A DNA stretch of 9,392 nt. It comes from Hydrogenophaga sp. (GTDB lineage: Bacteria > Pseudomonadota > Gammaproteobacteria > Burkholderiales > Burkholderiaceae). Position 1 is the first letter of the stretch. Each line of letters begins with the position of its first letter. The notes under the pieces were generated by a model. The model had not been told where the DNA came from, searched no databases, and was given only the letters and a program-made list of their open reading frames with translations. The stretch covers positions 1 through 9,392 of the forward strand of contig JALOSH010000066.1 in the NCBI GenBank assembly GCA_025458545.1, written 5' to 3'. Shown piece after piece: positions 1 to 6,054 of the stretch. The position numbers and the translations under genes are program-made.

Positions 1-1
1 G

Positions 2-235
2 GGCTTTGGTGGCCAGAGCTTCATCGACTCGGCGCTGCGCAAGATCGAGGCTGCGAAGAAGCGCATCGAAGCCTCGGGCAAGGACATCCGGCTGGAGGTG
101 GACGGTGGCATCAAGGCCGACAACATCCGCCGCGTGGCCGATGCCGGTGCCGACACATTCGTGGCGGGCAGCGCGATTTTTGGCAAGCCGGATTACAAGA
201 GTGTGATTGACCAGATGCGCGTGGCGCTCGCTTGA
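2..235 (+). CDS. rpe: Ribulose-phosphate 3-epimerase, C-terminal part
   Basis: This is the last 77 residues of the enzyme that interconverts D-ribulose 5-phosphate and D-xylulose 5-phosphate in the pentose phosphate and Calvin cycles; the gene begins outside the window. The fragment opens with GFGGQSFI, the phosphate-loop signature of the family. It continues with LEVDGGIK, where the Asp is one of the metal-binding/catalytic acids, and then with [13 protein letters not shown], the last beta-strand and phosphate-binding segment of the TIM barrel. It ends [18 protein letters not shown], the normal family C-terminus. The stop TGA shares its last base with the ATG of gph, so the two genes are translationally coupled. 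The identification is secure and only the truncation by the window edge limits it. Confidence 0.97.
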   Translation, partial: GFGGQSFIDSALRKIEAAKKRIEASGKDIRLEVDGGIKADNIRRVADAGADTFVAGSAIFGKPDYKSVIDQMRVALA

Positions 236-930
236 TGCTGGCCGGCATCCAAGCGGTCATCGTCGACCTCGACGGCACGATGGTCGACACGCTCGGCGAC
301 TTCGTCGTGGCGCTGAACCACACGCTGGACGACTTGCGCCTGCCGCCTGTGGACCGCTCCCTGGTCGAACGCTCGGTGGGCAAGGGCTCCGAACACCTGG
401 TGCGCACCGTGCTCGACCACCAACTGGCTTTGCCCGACGTGCTGGCGGCCGGGGCGCTGGCGCTGGAATGGCCGCGCGACGATGTGCATCAACTGGCTTT
501 GCAGCGCTACCAGCACCACTACCTGTTCATCAACGGGCAACATTCGGACGTGTACCCCGGCGTGCAGGAAGGGCTGCAACGTGTCCAGGCCCTGGGCCTT
601 CCCCTGGCCTGCCTGACCAACAAGCCGCTGGCCTTCGCGCAGGCGTTGCTGGAGATCAAAGGCCTGGACGGCTTCTTTGCACACGTGTTTGGCGGCGACA
701 GCTTCGAGCGCAAGAAACCCGATCCGCTGCCTTTGCTCAAGACCAGCGAAGCACTGGGCACCTTGCCCGCGCAGACCCTCATGGTGGGCGACTCGCAGAA
801 CGACGGCATCGCGGCGCGCGCCGCTGGGTGCCCGGTGGCGCTGGTCACTTACGGCTACAACCACGGTGAGCCGATTGCCCAGGCGCCGCACGACTGGTTG
901 CTCGGTTCGCTGGCCGATCTGCTGGATTGA
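235..930 (+). CDS. gph: Phosphoglycolate phosphatase (HAD superfamily)
   Basis: A 231-residue HAD-type hydrolase that dephosphorylates 2-phosphoglycolate, the product of RuBisCO oxygenation and of DNA-end repair. All four HAD motifs are visible: DLDGTMVDT (residues 11-19; Asp11 is the nucleophile and Asp13 the acid/base), the motif II Thr in CLTNK (Thr128), the motif III Lys in KKPDP (160-164), and GDSQND (185-190) with the metal-binding acids. The alpha-helical cap lies between motifs I and II, as expected for Gph. The start is the ATG overlapping the rpe stop; a TTG one codon upstream is possible but less likely. The rpe-gph pair next to trpE is a conserved order in Pseudomonas and many betaproteobacteria. 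Phosphoglycolate specificity is inferred from length and context, because HAD enzymes can be promiscuous. Confidence 0.93.
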   Translation: MLAGIQAVIVDLDGTMVDTLGDFVVALNHTLDDLRLPPVDRSLVERSVGKGSEHLVRTVLDHQLALPDVLAAGALALEWPRDDVHQLALQRYQHHYLFINGQHSDVYPGVQEGLQRVQALGLPLACLTNKPLAFAQALLEIKGLDGFFAHVFGGDSFERKKPDPLPLLKTSEALGTLPAQTLMVGDSQNDGIAARAAGCPVALVTYGYNHGEPIAQAPHDWLLGSLADLLD

Positions 931-955
931 TGGCTCTCCGAGAGGCGTGATGAGT

Positions 956-1034
956 GCCGCTGCGCCGGGCCGCCCCCAGCAAGGCCGCACCCCCTCGGGG
1001 GGCAGCGACCCGCGCAGCGGCGGAGCGAGGGGGC
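956..1034. repeat. REP-like GC-rich intergenic hairpin element
   Basis: This element fills the gap between the convergent genes gph and the chalcone-isomerase-like gene. A perfect 10-bp inverted arm, GCCGCTGCGC (956-965) and GCGCAGCGGC (1012-1021), encloses a C5/G5 hairpin at 990-1001. A second pair, GCCCCC (972-977) and GGGGGC (1029-1034), is also present. From memory, blocks of this composition recur between genes in Comamonadaceae genomes; I see only one copy here. Its place between two gene ends suggests that it serves as a two-way transcription end or RNA-stabilising structure. Confidence 0.7.
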
Positions 1035-1035
1035 T

Positions 1036-1647
1036 CTATTTCTTGATGCCGAGCAACGCGTCCTTGAGCTGCCAGTCGGCGGGCTTGGGGCCGAGCCAGA
1101 TGCGCATCAGCGCCTCGAAGAACTCGGGCTCCCGGAACGGCTCGCCTTCCACCTTGCCCTTGATCGTCAGCACGGTGCCGGTGCCCGGAACCCAGTCCAG
1201 CACAAAGGTTTCGCCGGTCTTGAGCACCTTGTGGTTGCTGAACACCTGGCTCATGCGCAGGACGCCCGGAATCAACTTGGCGAAGCTGCCTTTTTCCATG
1301 TTGTCTTCCATGCCGCGTGAAAACAGCTTGCCCAGTTCGGCCGAATCGATGTCGCGCAACATGGTGATGGTCATGCGTTTGGGGCCGGTCTGGTCCAGCA
1401 GGCCGTCGGGCGTGCTGGCCTTTTTCTCCACATAGAGCCCGGCGGTGTAGACCTTGAACACGGCCTTGTAGCGGATGCCCGCGCCGTTGAGCACCAGCGG
1501 CTTGCCGGCCACCGTGATGCGGTCTTCCAGCTTCACACCTGCCACGTCCACGGTTGTGGCCGAAACCAGCAGAGGGCCGAGGCTGAGGGCCAGCCCCAGC
1601 AACGGGGCACTCAGGAGGCGAAAAGCGCGCAAAGAGGGGTTTTTCAT
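1036..1647 (-). CDS. Secreted chalcone-isomerase-like domain protein
   Basis: A 203-residue protein read right to left. It starts with a clear Sec signal peptide: MKNPSLRAFR, then a hydrophobic stretch to about residue 29 (LLGLALSLGPLLVSA), with a likely cut after the SA near residue 30. The mature part begins TTVDVAGVKLEDRITVAGK and contains LNGAGIRYKAVFKVYTAGLYV, a pattern typical of the bacterial chalcone-isomerase-like family (PF16036-type). It also has RDIDSAELGKLFSRG and a C-terminal FREPEFFEALMRIWLGPKPAD. In plants this fold makes flavanones or binds fatty acids. The bacterial members have no settled function and are probably periplasmic, so flavonoid chemistry should not be assumed. 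The reading frame stays open to 1998, but no family sequence lies there and a signal peptide starts at this ATG. The gene is convergent with gph and divergent from the trp leader. Confidence 0.88.
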   Translation of the reverse strand: MKNPSLRAFRLLSAPLLGLALSLGPLLVSATTVDVAGVKLEDRITVAGKPLVLNGAGIRYKAVFKVYTAGLYVEKKASTPDGLLDQTGPKRMTITMLRDIDSAELGKLFSRGMEDNMEKGSFAKLIPGVLRMSQVFSNHKVLKTGETFVLDWVPGTGTVLTIKGKVEGEPFREPEFFEALMRIWLGPKPADWQLKDALLGIKK

Positions 1648-1681
1648 GGCATGGACTCTGAACGGGGGTGGCGGAAAAATA

Positions 1682-1693
1682 GAACGGTCGTTC
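1682..1693. promoter_or_regulatory. Palindromic operator candidate GAACG-GT-CGTTC
   Basis: A perfect inverted repeat with 5-bp arms and a 2-bp centre. It sits at the expected transcription start of the chalcone-isomerase-like gene, just downstream of its candidate -10 box. The form AACG-NN-CGTT resembles sites bound by several TetR-family repressors. No regulator gene is present in the window, so the binding protein is unknown. Confidence 0.4.
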
Positions 1694-1702
1694 GAAAATG
1701 GG

Positions 1703-1731
1703 ATTGTCGCCAGACCCGGACCCGAAATCAA
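1703..1731 (-). promoter_or_regulatory. Candidate sigma-70 promoter for the chalcone-isomerase-like gene
   Basis: On the minus strand, TTGATT (1731-1726) and GACAAT (1708-1703) are separated by exactly 17 bp. Each matches four of six positions of the sigma-70 consensus. Transcription would start near 1696 and give a leader of roughly 50 nt before the ATG at 1647. The palindrome at 1682-1693 would overlap or closely follow the start point, a normal place for a repressor site. Confidence 0.45.
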
Positions 1732-1768
1732 CAGGGTCTCCTCTAAACTGCGGACCGAGTTCACGGCA

Positions 1769-1802
1769 GTTTCAGACGCCTGTGAAACAGCTTTGCTACA
1801 CT
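1769..1802 (+). promoter_or_regulatory. Candidate trpE-operon promoter with overlapping inverted repeat
   Basis: TGC-TACACT (1794-1802) fits an extended -10 element: TGn followed by a box matching TATAAT at four of six positions. No good -35 box exists at 17 bp. Instead the inverted repeat GTTTCA (1769-1774) and TGAAAC (1783-1788), with an 8-bp gap, covers the area where a -35 would lie. It could be an operator or activator site. The sequence does not resemble the E. coli TrpR operator. Transcription would begin around 1809-1811, directly at the leader ORF start codon. Confidence 0.42.
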
Positions 1803-1810
1803 TTCTCCCC

Positions 1811-1894
1811 ATGTTCAACCCACGCACATCCTTCACAGGTGGTCTGCCGAGCCGCAATGGCCGGGGAGCCTGGCCCTGGCGTAAGCCAGCGTAA
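1811..1894 (+). CDS. trpL: Predicted trp leader peptide (Trp-Pro-Trp)
   Basis: A 27-codon ORF upstream of trpE whose product ends GRGAWPWRKPA, with Trp codons at residues 21 and 23 (1871-1873 and 1877-1879). Trp is normally rare, so two Trp codons near the end of a short ORF, followed by hairpins and then trpE, is the hallmark of ribosome-mediated attenuation. A CTGGC/GCCAG hairpin (1876-1880 with 1885-1889) overlaps the second Trp codon and lies just before the TAA. There is no clear Shine-Dalgarno sequence ahead of the ATG. If the -10 at 1797-1802 is right, the message would be almost leaderless. The link to the trp operon is inferred from position and Trp codons; the peptide itself need have no function. 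Confidence 0.62.
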   Translation: MFNPRTSFTGGLPSRNGRGAWPWRKPA

Positions 1895-2031
1895 ACGTGC
1901 ACTCCCCAGGCGTTGCGCGGCGCCCGGCTCACCTTCAGGTGACCCCCGCCCGCGCGATGCCAGCCCCCGAACCCGGCAGCGCGCCTGACCGGGCACACCA
2001 GAAAAACGGTTTCCCCGGCTGCGGCGCAGCC
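1863..2031 (+). promoter_or_regulatory. trpE leader RNA with mutually exclusive hairpins
   Basis: Several pairings compete in this leader. GGGGAG (1863-1868) or GCCTGG (1868-1873), both touching the Trp-codon region, can pair with CTCCCC (1902-1907) or CCAGGC (1906-1911). GGCG (1909-1912) can instead pair with CGCC (1921-1924). TCACC/GGTGA forms a tight hairpin at 1929-1942. A 10-bp stem with one A-G mismatch joins 1952-1961 to 1975-1984. CCGGG (1989-1993) can pair either with CCCGG (1972-1976) or with CCCGG (2014-2018), and the latter excludes the GGCTGC/GCAGCC hairpin (2017-2031) just before the trpE ribosome site. No run of T follows any stem, so a classic intrinsic terminator is not evident. 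Confidence 0.45.
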
Positions 2032-2054
2032 AGAGGCCGATGGAGCGTCTGAAC

Positions 2055-3569
2055 ATGATCACCGAACTCGAATTCAAGAGCCTCGCGCAGCAGGGCTACA
2101 ACCGCATCCCGCTGATGGCCGAGGCCTTTGCGGACCTCGAAACCCCGCTCTCGCTGTACCTCAAGCTCGCCCATGGGCGTGGCGACGGTGCGTTTTCGTT
2201 CCTGCTGGAATCCGTCGTCGGCGGCGAGCGCTTCGGCCGCTACAGCTTCATCGGCCTGCCCGCGCGCACCCTGCTGCGCGCCAGCGGTTTCGGTGCCGAG
2301 GCCAAAACCGAGGTGGTGCGCGACGGCGCCGTGATCGAAACGAACCACGGCAACCCGCTGGATTTCATCGCCGCTTACCAGCAGCGCTTCAAGGTGGCGC
2401 TGCGCCCGGGCCTACCGCGTTTCTGCGGCGGCCTGGCGGGCTACTTCGGCTACGACGCGGTGCGCTACATCGAGAAGAAGCTTGAGAAAACCTGCCCGCC
2501 CGACACCTTGGGCACGCCCGACATCCTGCTGCTCCAGTGCGAAGAGCTGGCCGTCATCGACAACCTTTCGGGCAAGCTCTACCTGATCGTCTACGCCGAC
2601 CCAGCCCAGCCCGAGGCCTATGCCAACGCCAAGAAGCGGGTGCGCGAACTCAAAGAGGCGCTGAAGTACTCGGTGAGCGCGCCGGTGGTCAAGCCCAGCC
2701 AGGGTTATCCGGCCGAGCGCGACTTCGCCAAGGCCGACTACATCGCCGCGGTGGAGCGCGCCAAGGAGCTGATCGCTGGCGGCGACTTCATGCAGGTGCA
2801 GGTGGGTCAGCGCATCAAGAAGCGCTACACCGAGTCGCCGCTGAGTCTGTACCGCGCGCTGCGTTCGCTGAACCCCAGCCCCTACATGTATTACTACCAC
2901 TTCGGCGACTTCCACGTGGTCGGCGCATCGCCTGAGATCCTGGTGCGCCAGGAGCAGGTGGACGAGGGTCAAAAAGTGATCATTCGCCCCTTGGCCGGCA
3001 CCCGCCCGCGCGGTGCCACGCCCGAGAAGGACAAGGCGACCGAGATCGAACTGGTCAACGACCCGAAGGAGCGCGCCGAGCACGTGATGCTGATCGACCT
3101 GGCACGCAACGACATCGGCCGCATCGCCAAGATCGGCAGCGTGAAGGTGACCGAAGCCTTTGCAGTTGAGCGCTACAGCCACGTGATGCACATCGTGAGC
3201 AACGTCGAAGGCACGCTGGTGAACGGCCCCAACGGTCAAACGCTCGGCAACATGGACGTGCTGAAAGCCACCTTCCCGGCCGGCACGCTGACCGGCGCAC
3301 CCAAGGTGCATGCGATGGAACTGATCGACCAGCTCGAACCCACCAAGCGCGGTCTCTATGGCGGCGCCTGCGGTTACCTCAGCTACGCCGGCGACATGGA
3401 CGTGGCCATCGCCATCCGCACCGGCATCATCAAAGACCAGATGCTGTACGTGCAGGCCGCAGCGGGTGTGGTGGCCGACTCCATTCCCGAAATGGAATGG
3501 AGAGAAACCGAGCACAAGGCGCGCGCGCTCCTGCGTGCGGCGGAGCTGGTGGAAGAAGGACTGGAGTGA
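2055..3569 (+). CDS. trpE: Anthranilate synthase component I
   Basis: A 504-residue chorismate-binding enzyme that makes anthranilate from chorismate and ammonia delivered by TrpG, the first committed step of tryptophan synthesis. The N-terminal part carries the tryptophan feedback element FLLES (49-53) and GRYSFIG (61-67), so allosteric inhibition by Trp is expected. The C-terminal catalytic domain shows GASPEILV (290-297), [10 protein letters not shown] (311-320), [18 protein letters not shown] (336-353), [11 protein letters not shown] (407-417) and GGACGYL (436-442), all intact. The start at 2055 was chosen because GGAG at 2042-2045 lies nine bases upstream and the protein then begins [20 protein letters not shown]. 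The ATG at 2040 has its purine stretch only three bases away. The stop is five bases before trpG, whose ribosome site lies inside the end of trpE. Confidence 0.97.
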   Translation: MITELEFKSLAQQGYNRIPLMAEAFADLETPLSLYLKLAHGRGDGAFSFLLESVVGGERFGRYSFIGLPARTLLRASGFGAEAKTEVVRDGAVIETNHGNPLDFIAAYQQRFKVALRPGLPRFCGGLAGYFGYDAVRYIEKKLEKTCPPDTLGTPDILLLQCEELAVIDNLSGKLYLIVYADPAQPEAYANAKKRVRELKEALKYSVSAPVVKPSQGYPAERDFAKADYIAAVERAKELIAGGDFMQVQVGQRIKKRYTESPLSLYRALRSLNPSPYMYYYHFGDFHVVGASPEILVRQEQVDEGQKVIIRPLAGTRPRGATPEKDKATEIELVNDPKERAEHVMLIDLARNDIGRIAKIGSVKVTEAFAVERYSHVMHIVSNVEGTLVNGPNGQTLGNMDVLKATFPAGTLTGAPKVHAMELIDQLEPTKRGLYGGACGYLSYAGDMDVAIAIRTGIIKDQMLYVQAAAGVVADSIPEMEWRETEHKARALLRAAELVEEGLE

Positions 3570-3574
3570 ACGCC

Positions 3575-4171
3575 ATGACGAAGAAGATCCAGCTCTTGAT
3601 GGTCGACAACTACGACTCCTTCACCTACAACATCGTGCAGTACTTCGGCGAACTCGGTGCCGACGTGACCGTGGTGCGCAACGACGAGATCACAGTCGAC
3701 GAGATCCAGCGCCGGCTGGACGCCCGGCAGATCGATCGCCTGGTCATTTCGCCCGGCCCCTGCTCACCGGCGGAAGCGGGTATCTCTGTGGCGGCGATCC
3801 AGCACTTCGCTGGCCAGCTGCCGATCCTGGGCGTGTGCCTGGGCCACCAGGCGATTGGCGCCGCCTTCGGCGGAAAAATCGTCCGGGCGCAGGAGCTGAT
3901 GCACGGCAAGACCAGTGTGATCACCACCACGCAGGAAGGTGTGTTCGCCGATCTGCCCGAGCAGTTCACCGTCAACCGTTACCACTCGCTGGCGATCCAG
4001 CGAGAGAGCTGTCCCGATTGCCTGCAGGTCACGGCCTGGACGCCCGATGGCGAGATCATGGGCGTGAAACACAAGACGCTGGCCATCGAAGGCGTGCAGT
4101 TCCACCCCGAAAGCATCCTGACCGAGCATGGCCACGCGATGCTCAGGAACTTCCTGGATCAGAGGACATGA
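3575..4171 (+). CDS. trpG: Anthranilate synthase component II (glutamine amidotransferase)
   Basis: A 198-residue class I glutamine amidotransferase that hydrolyses glutamine and passes ammonia to TrpE. Visible motifs are [15 protein letters not shown] (10-24), [11 protein letters not shown] (59-69, oxyanion region), the nucleophile Cys88 in GVCLGHQ (86-92), and the His177/Glu179 pair in [14 protein letters not shown] (173-186), so the catalytic triad is complete. The start ATG is preceded by GGAG (3563-3566) at eight bases, within the last codons of trpE, which suggests coupling. In many proteobacteria the same subunit also serves aminodeoxychorismate synthase (folate synthesis); pabB is not seen here, so a double role is possible but unproven. 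After the stop the operon is interrupted by a hairpin-rich gap. Confidence 0.96.
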   Translation: MTKKIQLLMVDNYDSFTYNIVQYFGELGADVTVVRNDEITVDEIQRRLDARQIDRLVISPGPCSPAEAGISVAAIQHFAGQLPILGVCLGHQAIGAAFGGKIVRAQELMHGKTSVITTTQEGVFADLPEQFTVNRYHSLAIQRESCPDCLQVTAWTPDGEIMGVKHKTLAIEGVQFHPESILTEHGHAMLRNFLDQRT

Positions 4172-4198
4172 AGCATCCTCTGCGCCGCTTCGCGTCTT

Positions 4199-4266
4199 CC
4201 CCCTCTCTCGCCTGCGGCGGGAGGGGGACGGCACCTGCGGCCTGGCGGAGCCAGTTCCGCGGTGCC
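4199..4266. repeat. Pair of strong hairpins between trpG and ltaE
   Basis: Two adjacent stem-loops fill most of the 132-base gap. The first runs 4199-4227: a CCCCCT arm pairs with AGGGGG, extended inward by CGCC/GGCG around a TGC loop. The second runs 4231-4266: GGCACC pairs with GGTGCC and GCGG with CCGC, and an inner CTGGC-GGA-GCCAG stem caps it, forming one long rod. Neither is followed by a T-run. They may be a mobile intergenic repeat, a processing or RNA-stability element, or a partial terminator that lowers expression of the downstream genes. Confidence 0.6.
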
Positions 4267-4303
4267 ACTGGTCAGGTGCTTGGTGATCCTGAAAGGATTG
4301 TTG

Positions 4304-5374
4304 ATGTTGGTTGACCTCAGAAGCGACACCGTCACGCAACCCACAGCCGCCATGCGTGCTGCCATGATGGCCGCGCCCCTGGGCGACGACGTGTTTGGTG
4401 ACGATCCCACAGTCAACCTGCTGCAGGAGCGCATCGCCGCGCTCACCGGCAAAGAGGCGGCGCTGTTCATGCCCTCCGGCACGCAGAGCAACCTGTGCGG
4501 CATCCTGGCGCACTGCGGCCGGGGTGACGAGTACATCGTCGGCCAGTTGGCGCACACCTACCGTTACGAAGGCGGTGGTGCGGCGGTGTTCGGCAGCGTG
4601 CAGCCGCAACCGCTGACGCAGGACGCCCAAGGCCGCATGGCGCTGGCCGACATTGCAGCCGCGGTCAAGCCCGACGACCCGCACTTCGCGCGCACCCGGC
4701 TGCTGTGCCTGGAAAACACCTGGAACGGGCATGTGATGCCCGACGAGTACCTTCGCGGCGCCACCGCGCTGGCGCGCGAGAAGGGGCTCAACACCCACCT
4801 CGACGGTGCCCGCGTGTTCAACGCCGCCGTGGCGTCTGCCGCGCCGGGGCAGGCAGCTTTTGACCGTCTGCGCGACATCGCCACCCATTTCGACAGCCTG
4901 TCGGTCTGCTTCAGCAAGGGGCTGGGTGCGCCGGTCGGCTCGGCGTTGTGTGGTTCGCGCGAACTGATCGATCGCGCACGTCGCATCCGCAAGATGGCCG
5001 GTGGCGGACTGCGCCAGGCGGGGCTGCTGGCGGCGTGTGCGCTGCACGCGCTGGACCACCATGTGGACCGGCTGGCGGAAGACCACACGAACGCCCACCG
5101 CCTGGCGGAAGGGCTGCGCGGTGTCGATGGGCTGATGGTGAAGTCGGCCGAAACCAACATCGTCTTTGTCGATGTGGCCGACGGCCGTGGCCCGGCGTTG
5201 CTGGACTTTCTGAAGACCCATGGCGTGCTGGCCACCGGCATGATCGGTCTGCGCTTTGTCACCCACCTCGACGTGGACGCGCCCGGCATCGATCACGCCA
5301 TCGCCACCGTGCGCCGTTTCTTTGCCGAGGCGCCTGCCGCCACGGCGACCACCGCGCGAACCGGTCCTTACTGA
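4304..5374 (+). CDS. ltaE: Low-specificity L-threonine aldolase
   Basis: A 356-residue fold-type I PLP enzyme that cleaves L-threonine and L-allo-threonine to glycine and acetaldehyde. Family landmarks are all present: the N-terminal VDLRSDTVTQPT, GDDVFGDDPTVNLL (27-40), MPSGTQSN, His84 of QLAHTYRYEGGGAA (stacking over PLP), LENTWNGHV (137-144), HLDGARVFNA (165-174; PLP pyridine Asp and Arg) and the Schiff-base Lys205 in FSKGLGAPVGS. Overall it closely resembles E. coli LtaE, apart from a longer alanine/threonine-rich tail (about residues 343-356). The start at 4304 fits an AAGGA site at 4292-4296; the open frame upstream runs through the hairpin repeat and is not coding. Its place inside a trp operon is unusual; it shares strand and close spacing (11 bases) with the exporter gene that follows. 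Confidence 0.95.
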   Translation: MLVDLRSDTVTQPTAAMRAAMMAAPLGDDVFGDDPTVNLLQERIAALTGKEAALFMPSGTQSNLCGILAHCGRGDEYIVGQLAHTYRYEGGGAAVFGSVQPQPLTQDAQGRMALADIAAAVKPDDPHFARTRLLCLENTWNGHVMPDEYLRGATALAREKGLNTHLDGARVFNAAVASAAPGQAAFDRLRDIATHFDSLSVCFSKGLGAPVGSALCGSRELIDRARRIRKMAGGGLRQAGLLAACALHALDHHVDRLAEDHTNAHRLAEGLRGVDGLMVKSAETNIVFVDVADGRGPALLDFLKTHGVLATGMIGLRFVTHLDVDAPGIDHAIATVRRFFAEAPAATATTARTGPY

Positions 5375-5385
5375 GTCACCAGACC

Positions 5386-6039
5386 ATGCCCGACACGCCC
5401 CAGCTCCTGATGTTCATCGCGGCGGGCTGGTTGCTCAACCTCACGCCGGGACCCGATGTGCTGTACATCGTGTCGAATGCGCTCAAGAGCGGCGTGCGTG
5501 CCGGTGTGGTGGCTGCGCTGGGCATCGTCAGCGGTTGTTTTGTGCATGTTTTTGCCGCTGCCCTGGGCTTGAGTGCTTTGCTCGCCACCTCGGCCACGGC
5601 GTTCATTGTGCTCAAGTGGATGGGCGCTGCCTACCTGGTGTGGATGGGCTTCAAGCTGCTGTTCGCAAGCGGTTCGGGTACGTCCATCGTGCCGACCGAT
5701 GCGGCACCAAGCCACTGGCCCTTCGATGGGCGCGCTGTCTTCCTGCGCGGTTTCCTCACCAATGTGCTGAACCCCAAGGTGGCGCTGTTCTTCCTCGCGT
5801 TTGTGCCGCAGTTCATCGCGCCGGGCACCGACAACAAGGTGGTCGTGTTCCTGCTGCTGGGCCTGCTGTTCAACCTCAACTCGCTGCCCATCAATTTGGG
5901 CTATGCCTGGCTCGCGGCTTGGGCCGCGGGCCGTGTGGGCACTGTGCGGCGGGCCATGCACTGGCTAGACCGCGCCGCCGGCCTGATGTTCATCGCGTTC
6001 GGCTTGCGGCTCGCGTTGTCGGACAATCCCTCTCGCTGA
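5386..6039 (+). CDS. LysE/RhtB-family amino acid exporter
   Basis: A 217-residue inner-membrane protein of the LysE/RhtB superfamily, which exports amino acids such as lysine, homoserine, threonine or their analogues. The signature NLTPGPDVLYI occurs at 18-28 in the first membrane segment. The second conserved element, RGFLTNVLNPKVALFFLAFVPQF, is at 121-143. Hydrophobic segments lie at about 7-29, 38-64, 67-93, 118-146, 151-176 and 195-211, matching the usual six. No clear Shine-Dalgarno sequence precedes the ATG, so translation may depend on ltaE eleven bases upstream. The substrate cannot be read from sequence. The neighbour ltaE makes a threonine-type substrate plausible, and the trp genes make an aromatic or pathway intermediate possible; both are inference. 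Confidence 0.9.
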   Translation: MPDTPQLLMFIAAGWLLNLTPGPDVLYIVSNALKSGVRAGVVAALGIVSGCFVHVFAAALGLSALLATSATAFIVLKWMGAAYLVWMGFKLLFASGSGTSIVPTDAAPSHWPFDGRAVFLRGFLTNVLNPKVALFFLAFVPQFIAPGTDNKVVVFLLLGLLFNLNSLPINLGYAWLAAWAAGRVGTVRRAMHWLDRAAGLMFIAFGLRLALSDNPSR

Positions 6040-6054
6040 TTCCCGGAGATACCC

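Noticed and set aside
1952..1993. Rho-independent terminator in the trpE leader
   Set aside because: The stem is strong but is followed by CTGACCGGGC with no T-run, so it is listed only as part of the leader structure.
1648..1998. N-terminal extension of the chalcone-isomerase-like protein
   Set aside because: The open frame runs through the divergent promoter and trp leader. A good signal peptide begins at the ATG at 1647, so the extension is not coding.
2040..2054. Alternative trpE start adding MERLN
   Set aside because: The purine stretch before 2040 is only three bases away, while 2055 has GGAG at nine bases and gives the usual family N-terminus.
4262..4303. Upstream GTG start for ltaE
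   Set aside because: It begins inside the hairpin repeat. The ATG at 4304 has a proper ribosome site and starts right at the conserved VDLRSDTVTQPT.
3764..5296. 510-codon minus-strand ORF over trpG and ltaE, and similar long antisense ORFs such as 2412-3515
   Set aside because: These are products of high GC content opposite real genes. The translations are rich in His, Arg, Gln and Ala and match no family, and the plus-strand genes are unambiguous.
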